The position numbers and the translations under genes are program-made. The notes under the pieces are model-generated. The model made no database searches, was not told where the DNA came from, and was given only the letters and a program-made list of their open reading frames with translations. Shown in pieces: positions 45,965-56,087 of a stretch of 64,000 nt of DNA. The stretch is taken from assembly GCA_947462335.1 (NCBI GenBank), contig OX381704.1, positions 121,702,065 through 121,766,064 on the forward strand, in the 5' to 3' direction. Within the stretch, counting starts at the first letter, position 1, and each line of letters starts with the position of its first letter. Source of the DNA: Harmothoe impar (lineage: Eukaryota; Annelida; Polychaeta; Phyllodocida; Polynoidae).

Positions 45965-46170
45965 AATGATGTGTGGTTGTTGCTGTAGTGTGTGTTTACG
46001 ACACCAGGGAAAGTAGCTGCATGTTCGTGTGTTGCTGTACTAGTGTGTGTTGATGACACCAGGGGGAGTGGCTGCCAGTCACACCGTGTGTTGCTGTAGT
46101 GTGTGTTGATGACACCAGGGGGAGTGGCTGCCAGTCACACCGTGTGTTGCTGTACTAGTGTGTGTTGGTG
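45965..46170. repeat. Tandem repeat, unit about 56-60 bp, 3-4 copies
   Basis: GTGTGTTGCTGTA(CTA)GTG, TGATGACACCAGGGGGAG and TGGCTGCCAGTCACACC recur. 46170-46960 holds no gene I can support. Confidence 0.8.
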
Positions 46171-46963
46171 ATATAGTATTGTATGATGGCTTCCTGTATG
46201 CCCTAAACAGAAGGGCGTCTGGCCAAACGTGCAGACGTTTGGTATAGGGCATGCGGGAAACTGACCAAAAGACATTTATCTACCCAACCTATCATATTAT
46301 GTTGCTAGATTGCTGAAATTTGATGCTGGATCGTCGAGTGTGTTGTTTACATTGCTGCCATTGCCTGTGACTAAATGCTGCCTGCTGATTGGTCTAGAGC
46401 AGCAAAAAGCGTACCACATGGCCAGGTCGTCCCTTATGACATGAACTCTTTAGAATAGTATATTTTATTATATATATTTGTGATAACCTTGAATGCTGCT
46501 ACACTGTGATCCATGTTATAGACATCAGAACTTGCAGACACTCTGTGATATCTTGTCTCCATCCGGTCGTTATTGTCTCTGTACATAAAGTATATCATGC
46601 GATAAATTTCTCTCACATTCCAAAGCATCTATTATTGCATCATCTAAATATTCCAATGTATGATGCTATCTCACACGTTATTCTGGGTATTCGAGCTACC
46701 GTAAATTCTCATGAATTAACTGCATCTCACAAATAACCCACAACCACAACTGTGGAAAATGTGATATCCTCTACTGGGAGCACCCTTTTCTAATATCTAT
46801 ATTGATATCTCATCCTTCTTTCTTTTATTGGTGAGGGATGGCGGCTATAGTACTGTAGTACATTTATAAAAACCATTGTATAAGCCACACCCCATGTAGG
46901 CATGCTTGATATCAAATTATCAGATTTTGGTTTGTGTATATCCTGTGGGTTAAGGGGGGAGGA

Positions 46964-47327
46964 CAGTCTTTGCAAAAACATGCAGGACAGCGGCAATGTC
47001 CCGCTAAAATGCAACAGGTCCAGCAGACTGACAAGCATAGCAGGACCGAATGTCCAGTCACATGTCAGGCTTTTCTGAACTTAAATAATTTAGTTGGGTT
47101 TCTAAACCTGAAATATGTTTGTCAATATACTGTGTGAACCAATGTGTTTATCCTGATTTGGCCATAAATTATTGAAATATAATGCCCCAATACTATTTTA
47201 TAGTTAAAAATACATATATCATCAAATATGTTGCTAGCCGGTCCTTCAAAAATGTAGCCGGTCCTTCAACATTGAAAATCTGCAGGACCAAATGTCCTGT
47301 GGGATGAAAAAGTTTTCGCAAAGACTG
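46964..47327. mobile_element. CAGTC-terminus MITE, copy 2 (364 bp)
   Basis: Ends CAGTCTTTGCRAAAAC inverted; flanks GGAGGA and GGAGGG match at 5 of 6 positions. It shares the GCAGGAC...TGTCC and AGCCGGTCC modules with the copies at 21970 and 48342. Confidence 0.75.
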
Positions 47328-47344
47328 GGAGGGGGTGTGCAAGT

Positions 47345-47605
47345 TACGGTAATAAAGTCACAGTGCTTAAATACTGAATATGGGGTTTCTTATAAATGAT
47401 GGTATAAGATAATACACTGCTGTTAGATACAAAGTGGTTGAATTTTTCCATAGAGGATTCTCGACATGAAAACTGGAACAAAACCACAGTTTAAGCAGAA
47501 ATTACATTCTATTCAGTATTAACTCATAATTGTAATATGTTTAAATATCCTTGTTTATGAAATAAACAGCACAAATCACTGATTTCTCTTTTCACAATGA
47601 TGTGC
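47345..47605. repeat. Dispersed repeat, copy 1 (second copy about 60460-60740)
   Basis: ACTGAATATGGGGYTTCT, TATAAGATAATACA, a GAAAACTGG block and AAATATCCTTGTTTATG.AATAAACA recur in order in both places. No coding frame; family unknown. Confidence 0.65.
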
Positions 47606-48341
47606 ACCAGTCTCATATTTCAGACTAATCAGTGTAGGCATCCAATGCAAATTCATGACAGCCTCAAGCATTTTTTCATCTCAGCTATCAAACTTTGACT
47701 TTTTGTGCAAGCTTTGGACACTTATCAGCAACATATAACCAATGTTATCCATGTTTAATAATACAACTGGTAGTCAGTATTACAATATTCAACTTCTTAT
47801 ATTATATACACTGACTCATCCTTATGACTCAAGATGTGGAGGGTCTGTATCACTAAAAAGCGTCCAGGTAATATATTTTGGGACAAACCGTTTCTGCATG
47901 CTCGTGAATTCCTATTTCATGATGAGCTCCTGATTAGAATGTGAAGGTCCGGATTTGTATGTAGGCCTATAGAAAAACTGTTTCTGTCCAACATGCGGAC
48001 ACAAAAAACGTTATCTTTTCATCCTCACCACATTTGTTGAAATAAATAGCTCAACAAGTCCAAACATTGCCCTGACAAAAAGCATATCTCGCATAGCCTT
48101 ACTGCTCTATCCCCCTCCCCCAACATACATAAGATTAAAAGTAGGACTAGGGCCAGGAATAGCTAAATGCAGCAATGCCAAATCAACTATAAGCCTGCCC
48201 ATATACTAGTATCTCCAGATGAGTAGGCCTACTAGGCCCTACATGTATAGCCTAACTATTAGTTTCAATTGATAGGCCTACTCCTTGATATCAAGCTATC
48301 CCCTCTTGTCTAAATCATACCCGTGGTGATGTCCATACAAA

Positions 48342-48722
48342 CAGTCTATAGGAAAAATTTTCCCCTTGCAGGACATTTGGTCCTGCAGATTTTTCATTCA
48401 GTAGGCCCGACTAAATATCTGCAGGCCCGGATACCTGGAAGAATTAAATGTTTGAATCTAGAAATGTAGTATTAAAAGAGAATTTATATAGAGGTTACTG
48501 GTAAATATGAATGATTTGAAAAAACATAATTTTGTGGGTTTTTTTTCAACAAAATATTCAGTCTTTCTATTTACTCTCTAGAAACCTTAATAATGGTCCG
48601 ATTTACAAGCCGTAAAACCCCACATGTAGCCCAGGATAGTTGCCAGTCATTGGGACTTTCTGCTGGTCCAGCAGGCTTTTAGCCGGCTATAGCCGGTGTC
48701 CGGCAGGTTTTCGTATAGACTG
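48342..48722. mobile_element. CAGTC-terminus MITE, copy 3 (381 bp)
   Basis: Inverted ends CAGTCTATASGAAAA and a perfect 6-bp target duplication TACAAA (48336-48341 and 48723-48728). Its right half (CTTAATAATGGTCCGATT... TAGCCGGCTATAGCCGG) is closely similar to copy 1. Confidence 0.88.
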
Positions 48723-48984
48723 TACAAACACTCGTAATTTTGCCGTACTCTGGCCTATTGTTGAAGGTACAGCATAGCCTGACCACCGGCGGATCTAAGA
48801 ATTTAGGAAAGGTAGGGGGGAGGGGGGGTGGGGGGTGTTATACCTACAGCATTGGGGGTGTTAAACCATCTACATTAAGCTACATTAAAATGTGGGCCTA
48901 CAGAAAAATAGGAAGGGGGCGCAACCTGTGAAAAAATAGATGGGGACATGATGCATACCTTACCATGTATAGGGTTATAAAATG

Positions 48985-49190
48985 GGTCTAGACCCCTAAA
49001 ATCAACAGACAACATGGAGCCTAGTGACAAATGACAGGAGAAATACAAAGATACTGACAAATGACATGGCCTTTTCTTAAAATCGACAGGCGACATGGAG
49101 CCTAGTGACAAATGACAGGAGAAATACAAAGATACTGACAAATGACATGAGCATTTCTTAAAATCGACAGGCGACATGGGGACCCCCTAT
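48985..49190. repeat. Tandem repeat, unit about 84 bp, 2.5 copies
   Basis: AAAATCGACAGGCGACATGG, AGCCTAGTGACAAATGACAG and AGATACTGACAAATGACATG repeat almost identically. Confidence 0.85.
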
Positions 49191-49504
49191 CTAGACCCCT
49201 AAACCCAGGACATAAGATTATACCACTCAGTGTTGTCTCGACAAATTATAACCTGATTCATGGTCAATTTGTGACACGTTTCACGTCAAACTCATGTACA
49301 ACTTTTCAGGCAATAAAGATTAAATTTGTTCAAAAAAATGAAGGGATAGGTTTTTGCTGAATTTTGTCCCGGTTCAGGCTAGAAGGGTTCCAAATGTAGG
49401 GTAGGCCTAATGACCCGGTATTTCTCTACTTTTTGACAGATTTTTCATTTAAAATCTTTAGAAAAAAAGAAAAATTCTCTGAATCATGATTTTAATGATG
49501 CGCA

Positions 49505-49900
49505 CAGTGGGGGTGCAGAGGGGGCCCCCCCTCAGGTCGGAAAGTCGCCGAAATCAAGGCCCTCAGGTCGCCAGGTCGTTTTATTAGACCTATGATATCA
49601 TCAAATGTTTGCAAAAGTCGCCAGGTCGCTTAAATTATTGCTCCAGGTCGAAAGGTCGCCTGGAAAACGGCCCAGGTCGCCAGGTCGCCGAAAACCCCTC
49701 TGCAGTCACCACAGTCAGTGATGAGAAACAATTCTTTTTTTTTGAGTGACCGGATGCTCATCTCAATGTAGACCTAGGCCTAGGCTACGTGTTAAATCTA
49801 TTAAGTCTATACATGGCCATACATGTTGAACAGTGCAGAGGGGTCCCCCTCAGGTCGGAAAGGCGGCGAGATCAAAGGTCCCCAAGTCACAAAGTCGCTT
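49505..49900. repeat. GTGCAGAGGGG...CAGGTCGGAAAGTCGCC repeat family
   Basis: Two copies (about 49508-49700 and 49834-49895) start GTGCAGAGGGG and continue with AGGTCGSMARGTCGC motifs. Fragments of the same family flank the LINE (about 30275-30345 and 32430-32460). From 49900 to 50600 I see only low-complexity remnants. Confidence 0.6.
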
Positions 49901-50810
49901 TTTTTATAGGCCTACCCCATGGCATCTATGCTGGACCCCGTAATAAACGTTTGCCCCTGACCTAGAATAGATACGCCAGGCCCGGTCCCTGCACTTGGAG
50001 TGAAAAACAACACCATCCATGTTATGAAAACGCCGATTTAGGGGTACTTTTTCACTGAATTGGCACGTCCGTGGTAATGAGAAATAGGGGTGTTTTTTCA
50101 AAATAAATCAGTGAAAAATATGAAAGGGGTGTGTATATATCAATGCCTCTTTGAAAATATAAAAAGGGTAAATAATGTGTCCCTTAATGGTGTTACAGAA
50201 ACATGTATCTGAGTCAGCAACATCTATTAAATCAGTATTCTAGGATTTGGGGTACCCTATGGACCCCTAGGCACTAACTTGGAGGCTAGAAATTCAGCGT
50301 TTTTGAAATAAAGGGGTAGGCCTAATTCCAAGGATTAAAGGTCAGCGTTTTTTGGAAAGGGGGTATTTTTTGTGGTCAAAAAGTCAGTGTTTTTATCTTA
50401 ATGGGGGGTATTTTACATCCGAAAGTCAGTGGAAAGGGGGTATATTTCAAAACCCATAACATGGATGGTGTTAGTTTACTATCAGAGTGCAGGGACCGGG
50501 ACGCCAGGTTGCCTGGAAAACAGCCTAGGTCGCTTTAAACCCCTCTGCAGGCTCTGCGGCCACCCCCCTGAATCCGCCCCTGCTTTCCAAAAAACTGCTT
50601 ATTAAGAATTGATAAAAAACAAGCAAAAAAACGCCCCTCCGTGCACGAATCCGCCATTGTTACCTGCGTCCCCTGTGCCGCCACCTAGATCTCCGCTGGG
50701 AGAGTGTCCCGAATGCTGCCCCGCTTGTTATCCACAGTTCTACCACACTCCACAGCGGTGGGCAGCTGGGCAGGGTGATCCCATTGACGCCTATGTTAAC
50801 CAAAACGAGG

Positions 50811-50846
50811 CACTGGGCAGGTGATCTGACAGATCACTGCCCAGTG
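50811..50846. other. Hairpin CACTGGGCAG...CTGCCCAGTG
   Basis: The arms CACTGGGCAGGTGATCT and AGATCACTGCCCAGTG pair almost perfectly across 3 nt, followed by a T-run. Confidence 0.65.
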
Positions 50847-50992
50847 ACTTTTTTTGTTTGGGTGGGACACAGGCTACCCGGTGACGGTGCGCACTGACGG
50901 CGCGCAGGTCGACGTTCCGTCACGCCGCGTCATGCTGACATGCGGACAGACGCCGCTGCCGGAACCTCGTTCTCACACTCGTACTTGTGACC

Positions 50993-51050
50993 GTACTCCC
51001 CACTCGATCTGCCCGTCCGTAGTACTGCTGCGGTCGGGCAGCGGGGAGTA
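50993..51050. other. Hairpin TACTCCCC...GGGGAGTA
   Basis: TACTCCCCACTCGATCTGCC is complementary, with two internal mismatches, to GGGCAGCGGGGAGTA. It belongs to a GC-rich block (50870-51230) unlike its AT-rich surroundings. The block shows no recognisable coding family. Confidence 0.5.
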
Positions 51051-51309
51051 GCGGTCTCTTTAGCAGAGTGCCTCGTTCTGACCACGGCGAAAATAGTAAA
51101 AGCTGCACCCGGACACGGCGTGGGCGTGCTGACGGTAGTCTCCAGAGCAAACTCGGGCAAATCCATCCACGTCGCTACGCTATGTTTCTCGGAGCTCCGG
51201 TACAGTGATGCCAATGTAACTATCGGCTAAATCTGATCTCTTTTCTTCATTCCTTTACCTCTGATGAGGTTGTGAATAAAAACAAATTGAATTGAATTGA
51301 ATTGGTAAA

Positions 51310-51428
51310 CGATAAAGAATTGGCAAGTGTCCGATAAGTGACTGTTTGCTCCGGAGACTAGTGCTGACGGCTGACCCTAGTCTCCGCAGCAAACAGTCAC
51401 TTATCGGACACTTGCCGATTCTCTATCG
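51310..51428. other. Near-perfect 51-bp inverted repeat with 17-nt loop
   Basis: Arms 51310-51360 and 51378-51428 are complementary at 48 of 51 positions; the stem centre contains GGCAAGTGTCCGATAAGTG. Loop GTGCTGACGGCTGACCC. Related TTTGCTCYGGAG motifs occur at about 51138-51155 (inverted) and 51447-51460. It could be a recent foldback element or a small-RNA precursor. Confidence 0.8.
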
Positions 51429-51816
51429 CTCCCAGCAACTGATTTGCCGGCGTTTGCTCTGGAGGATACGGCTGACCCCTGGGCCCTGCTTGGTAGGGGC
51501 GTTTTTTTGTTTTATTTTTATATTTTTTAAATTTTTGACATGAAAGAGGATTGGCAAAGACTTATTTAAATTGTTGTTTAATAAGGCTTGAAATTTAAGT
51601 ACCATCAGCTATACAGATACTTTTAGGAAAAAAAAATAAGGAAGGGAGGGGCGCTTTTTAAATTTTTTATTTGATATCCGTATTCTGTGCCATGAGGGTG
51701 GCCGTTTTTTATCATAAACCTGTAGGCCTGAGGGCGATTTTTGATACAACATCCTTAATATAACCAGCGAGATAAAGTACCCCATGATATAACCATTATA
51801 AACACAGAACAAGGAT

Positions 51817-52680
51817 ATAGGGGAGGCCTGGGAGAATTGGGACAAAGGAGAACTGGGACACTGTGTATTCTGCCCATAACCAATAACTTTAATGCATAAC
51901 CACAGATGCTATTTTTTGGGCCAATAATATTTAAGTTTTTTATGATAAAAAAAAACTGTGATGTTACTATACTTAGACCTATAACAGATTATAACATTTT
52001 TAGGAAAAAAAGTTTTTTTTTCTGGTCTCAGACGATTCGATTTACATAGTGTTACCTTTTGATGAGAAAATATTTTTGTGTTACATTATGTAGCATTGAT
52101 AGATGGCAAAATGACCAGCTACTTACAAAAACACAGTTAAGCATATTTTGAACTGTATTAACATTTTGCTTAAAAATCTCAACCTGGGGAGAACTGGGAC
52201 ACTCATTGCAGGGAGAACTGGGACACTCTTGGCTATTGGGGAGAACTGGGACACTCCAGGTGAAGATTTATTGTGCTTTAATTATTTTTCTCTCAGACCT
52301 ATGACTGAAGCTAATATGTTACATACCCGGGGTTACATATGATCATATTGAACTTAAAGCAAAGCAAAATGATGTTTCATTGGTTAATAATCACACTATT
52401 TACAGTCCCAGTTCTCCCTGGTGTGTCCCAGTTCTCCCCAGGTAGTGTCCCAGTTCTCCTCGAAATGTCCCAGTTCTCCCTGGAATTTCTCAAAATTTCA
52501 AAAGGCCCTAGACCGGAATCATGGCAGGCTAGGATAAATCTAAATAGTCCAAATGAAAGGTTTATTGGTAGCCTTTCTTCATGAAACAAAGGCATTTGGT
52601 TATTGTTGGCATTATAGAAATCACAAGCAAACATGTTATGATTTTAATTTAGTGTCCCAATTCTCCCAGGGCTCCCCTAT
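51817..52680. mobile_element. Foldback DNA element with GGGAGAACTGGGACA repeats (864 bp)
   Basis: The ends read ATAGGGGAGGCCTGGGAGAA at the left and the complement of ATAGGGGAGCCCTGGGAGAA at the right, continuing TTGGGACA. Inside, GGGAGAACTGGGACACT occurs three times near 52192-52258 and in inverted form four times near 52405-52490. Noncoding. Confidence 0.75.
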
Positions 52681-52894
52681 CTATACAGAAGTGAAAGACA
52701 ATGCTGACGAACGAAACTCCGTGGGAAACCATCCGCCATCTTGACGGCCCACCAAGGCCACATCCGGCTCTAATACTGAAGCAATGTAGGCCTCCCATGG
52801 CCCACACATTTTGGGTTTATATTGCAATAAATATTTCAATTCTAGGGATGTAAGGCCACTCAAAAAAAAAAGTTGTTTCTCATCACCGCGCGCA

Positions 52895-52965
52895 TCATTA
52901 ATCTATCCAAGGGAAGTGAGGCGACACAGGAACTGTTTGGGATCCGCGCCGCTGGATAGACGGCC
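52895..52965 (-). repeat. Ngaro split repeat B2 (71 bp)
   Basis: Begins TCATTAATCTATCC and ends GATAGACGGCC on the plus strand; identical to B1. It is the outer (3') end of the element. Confidence 0.93.
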
Positions 52966-53024
52966 TATTTATTAACATAGTAACATGATTAGTTGAATAA
53001 AGTAGAGAAGAAAAAAAAAAAAAA

Positions 53025-53152
53025 AGAATTTTTTCAAATGTCCATGATTGAAGGTGTAGCAGGCTGGCAGTGACGTCACGGCGTCACTGGCGGGAGAGCT
53101 GGTAACACCCCCTGTTGATTAATAGTAGTACTAGTTGACTAGTCCATGTCAT
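53025..53152 (-). repeat. Ngaro split repeat A2 (128 bp)
   Basis: Identical to A1, including the near-palindrome CAGTGACGTCACGGCGTCAC plus TG. On the plus strand it ends CCATGTCAT, overlapping the start of B1 by four bases (TCAT), which matches the expected circle junction. A 59-bp spacer with an A-run separates it from B2. Confidence 0.93.
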
Positions 53153-53219
53153 TAATCTATCCAAGGGAAGTGAGGCGACACAGGAACTGTTTGGGATCCG
53201 CGCCGCTGGATAGACGGCC
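53149..53219 (-). repeat. Ngaro split repeat B1 (71 bp)
   Basis: Identical to B2 and fused to A2 at TCAT. It lies 78 bp beyond the stop of the recombinase ORF. Confidence 0.93.
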
Positions 53220-53296
53220 AAAGTCCAAATAATATAGCATGATTATATAATATGAGAATAGAACAAACTTAAGTCACTCATGATAATATAACTTAG

Positions 53297-54373
53297 TCAA
53301 TAGAGCGCACCCTTATGGTGCGTCGCATACGACGACAAGGCCTTGGAGACTAAGGAGTCCGTCGCCACTCGATTGGTGAAAGGTTTGGTGAGATACACCA
53401 ATGCCGCCATGCTGGACCAATCCCCACATTGTCTTATATCCTCCAGGGAGAGGCCCAGATTGTACATGTACAAGGCGCCTGCGCGTCGTAAGGAGTGGCA
53501 ACCCACCCTCTTAGACTCCAGACCCGAGCGGTCTAGCAGGGTCTTGAGAAAAGATAACAGCTTGCTGTAAGTCAAAGGCTTAGGGGTGCCAGATCCTACC
53601 AGCATGAAGGCTGGGCTGTTTGGATCTGAGCTTGGGAGATCCATGAAATGTTTCCGGACCCAAGTCACCGCGCACACTGGGGAACCAACAGCTACAGTGA
53701 CAGGGACTCGGTGGACCTTTTGGCAGTACTGAATGGTTTTGGAGCTGGACACTTTTATTTCCAGCCCCCAGTCATTGAAGACCACGGCTCCTCTACGCAG
53801 GTAGTGACCCTGCAAGGCACTGGAGTCCGGGACAAGATTACTCTTCCTTAGGAGGCCTCTGAAGGCCAAGGCGATGCATGCCCACATAGTGATCTCGTTT
53901 GGATTTGAAAGGTCCAAGCTGTTAAACATCAAATGCAAGTCCTCCAGGAATAAAGTGGGGCGGTGAGGTTCTGGGTCGCCCAAGGCCCGGCGGATACCCG
54001 ACATTGTCATAGCAAAAGTAAACTCAGACCTGAGGTATAGCACATCATGGCTAAAATAATTGTTAAGGCTGATCACAGCGCTGATGTAGTTCTGGATTGT
54101 AGAATATCTCAAGGATTTAGACAAGTACACCGCGTAACGGCACATGACGTCAAGCTTGGTGGGTACCGGGGTGGCGTCGGCTAGGGCACAGAACCCGAGG
54201 AACTTTTTCCATTGGGAAGTTTTCGTTTTCCAGGTGGAGGCCGACCACGCCATCGACCTCAACTCCGCGGCCCTGATGTCCAGCTCCCTGACAAACTGGT
54301 TTGTTTCTACAACATAAATGGAAAGGAATGTCATTAAAGCACTCGGCTCTGGACACTGCATCGGCAACAACAT
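53297..54373 (-). CDS. Ngaro tyrosine recombinase (358 aa)
   Basis: Catalyses the site-specific recombination that inserts the circular DNA form of the retroelement. The C-terminal catalytic domain shows the expected residues: Arg in FRGLLRKSNL (about R176), Lys in SSSKTIQ (about K212), the HxxR box CHSLRRAGA (H293, R296), then GDWSSMAALVYL with Y327 as the likely nucleophile. The N-terminal part (about 35-130) resembles a SAM-like core-binding domain. It starts at a true ATG and overlaps the 3' end of the RT ORF by 224 nt in another frame, so it is probably expressed from the same transcript by re-initiation or frameshifting. All catalytic boxes are present and no stop interrupts it. Confidence 0.9.
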   Translation of the reverse strand: MLLPMQCPEPSALMTFLSIYVVETNQFVRELDIRAAELRSMAWSASTWKTKTSQWKKFLGFCALADATPVPTKLDVMCRYAVYLSKSLRYSTIQNYISAVISLNNYFSHDVLYLRSEFTFAMTMSGIRRALGDPEPHRPTLFLEDLHLMFNSLDLSNPNEITMWACIALAFRGLLRKSNLVPDSSALQGHYLRRGAVVFNDWGLEIKVSSSKTIQYCQKVHRVPVTVAVGSPVCAVTWVRKHFMDLPSSDPNSPAFMLVGSGTPKPLTYSKLLSFLKTLLDRSGLESKRVGCHSLRRAGALYMYNLGLSLEDIRQCGDWSSMAALVYLTKPFTNRVATDSLVSKALSSYATHHKGALY

Positions 54374-56087
54374 TCTTGTAACCCGGCAAGAAAACCCCCA
54401 CTAGATGGCAATTAAAAATCACAGTGTCCCAGAAAATGAGGCGGAGGATGTCCATAGACCTGCTATTGTCACTCTTGCCCGTATTCAACGCGGCCACCAC
54501 CTGGGTGTTGTCCGTCACGCATTCTACACGTGTGTCGCGCCACTCGTCCCCCCATCTCCTCAACGCCATGAGGATAGGATATAGCTCCTGGACGTTAATG
54601 TTAGAGGGAATGTGCATATCCGGTTTAGGAGTACAATGATTGTGAAGATCTCTCGGGTCCCTCCAACTCTTAGACCACGAGCCGGCGGCCCAGTCGTCGC
54701 CGTACACAGCCCCCCAACCGACCGTGGTTGCCGCATCGGTGTGAATGATTGCCGTGTTCATTGGGCCCGGTTTGATGATCTTTGCCTCCCCGTTAAACCA
54801 CGCTGCGAAGTCTGACCACCACAGGAGGTCCTGGCGGAATGACTTCGATAGCGAAACATATCGCTTGCCGGGGGTAAAATGCGAAAGCATTTCGATGACT
54901 CGATGACTGAAGGTCCTGCCGCCCCTAACTAGCGTGCTGCAGTGGGCTAGGACCCCACATAGGCGTTGCAGCTGCTTCCTCGTCGCCCGCAGGCGACCTG
55001 AGAAGAAGGCTATTTCCTCGTGTAGGCTGGCTATTTTCTCGTCGGGCAGACGGAGCTTCATTTCGATGGAGTCTAACTCCACTCCCAGATAGGTCTGGAT
55101 TTGGGCCGGCGACTTGACCTTTTTATATGAAATATAGAAACCCAACCTCCTCAATACACTATGGAGGTAAAGTTGGGCTGTCTGGCATTCGCTGAAATTG
55201 CGACCCATCACTAGAAAGTCATCAAGGTAATTGGCACAAAAGAAACCTTGTCCCTCCATATGACGCGAGACCGCGTCGGTGATGCGAGTGAACACGCTAG
55301 GAGACATCCTGGTCCCGAAGGCCAAGAAATTGTCCTCTATGAAGCACGGGATACCGTCTATGTCCCACTGCAAACCTTGAAACTTCCTGTCACTCTCTCT
55401 TATCAAAATTGACCTATACGCACTGGTAATGTCTGTGACTGCCATAAAGCAGTACGGTTGTATGGCTGCAGAAACCATATCTACGGTTTTATACTTGAAA
55501 GTTTGGAAGGTTGATTCCATAAAGGAATTGATGGATGCCCCTAGCGGGCGGCTAGCATCCGTGATAGGCCTATACGAGCCCCCTTTTTTCTCGACGGCAC
55601 CGAGGGCATGGATGCAGTGGGGGGTACTCGGCACCAACGACAACTTGCCACTACTCAACTCCTCGAGAATAATCTCGCTAATCTCATCCTTGGCTGAGAC
55701 GGTCGCAGATTTATAGTTTGTACACAAATACGGGTGAATCACAGAGCCTGGGTCAACCAATTTAAAGCCGTGGGTTAAACCGTCCAACAAAAAGTGTGCG
55801 TCTGGGTCGGGGGCGGCTACACCATATCCCGACAGCATATCCCTCCATGCACATAAATTCATCTGTGATCGAACACCCCCCACAAAGTGGGTCTCCTTGA
55901 CATCCCATAATGGGAGGTAGTCCGCGTACATGCTACACAAATCATCTACACTCGCACATACACAAATAGCATCACAATCCACACTGATGTCCCATGTCTG
56001 CGCGTGCTCTTGGCTCGGCTCCGCACTGACGGTTAATGTCTGCGCGTGCACTCGGCTCGGCTCCGCGCTGACGACTAGATCATGTGG
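54150..56087 (-). CDS. Ngaro reverse transcriptase / RNase H (pol), about 645 aa
   Basis: Makes the DNA copy of the element. Numbering from the GTG at 56051: RT at about 130-330 with VTDITSAYRSIL (first catalytic Asp, 207) and the active-site YLDDFLVMG (275-283); RNase H at about 435-570 with Asp439 (IIHTDAA), Glu489 (NVQELYP), Asp514 (VTDNTQ) and Asp564 (VVADAVSR). No aspartic protease or DDE integrase is seen. The frame is the same as the gag ORF and is open right up to the single TGA at 56088-56090. It contains no ATG before about codon 41 of that numbering. Expression by UGA readthrough or re-initiation is therefore suggested; neither can be shown here. Confidence 0.9.
   Translation of the reverse strand, partial: PHDLVVSAEPSRVHAQTLTVSAEPSQEHAQTWDISVDCDAICVCASVDDLCSMYADYLPLWDVKETHFVGGVRSQMNLCAWRDMLSGYGVAAPDPDAHFLLDGLTHGFKLVDPGSVIHPYLCTNYKSATVSAKDEISEIILEELSSGKLSLVPSTPHCIHALGAVEKKGGSYRPITDASRPLGASINSFMESTFQTFKYKTVDMVSAAIQPYCFMAVTDITSAYRSILIRESDRKFQGLQWDIDGIPCFIEDNFLAFGTRMSPSVFTRITDAVSRHMEGQGFFCANYLDDFLVMGRNFSECQTAQLYLHSVLRRLGFYISYKKVKSPAQIQTYLGVELDSIEMKLRLPDEKIASLHEEIAFFSGRLRATRKQLQRLCGVLAHCSTLVRGGRTFSHRVIEMLSHFTPGKRYVSLSKSFRQDLLWWSDFAAWFNGEAKIIKPGPMNTAIIHTDAATTVGWGAVYGDDWAAGSWSKSWRDPRDLHNHCTPKPDMHIPSNINVQELYPILMALRRWGDEWRDTRVECVTDNTQVVAALNTGKSDNSRSMDILRLIFWDTVIFNCHLVGVFLPGYKNVVADAVSRAECFNDIPFHLCCRNKPVCQGAGHQGRGVEVDGVVGLHLENENFPMEKVPRVLCPSRRHPGTHQA

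Noticed and set aside
50609..51214. Short frames in the GC-rich block as a novel gene
   Set aside because: No continuous frame, no phase-matched splice sites, and the block is dominated by hairpins.
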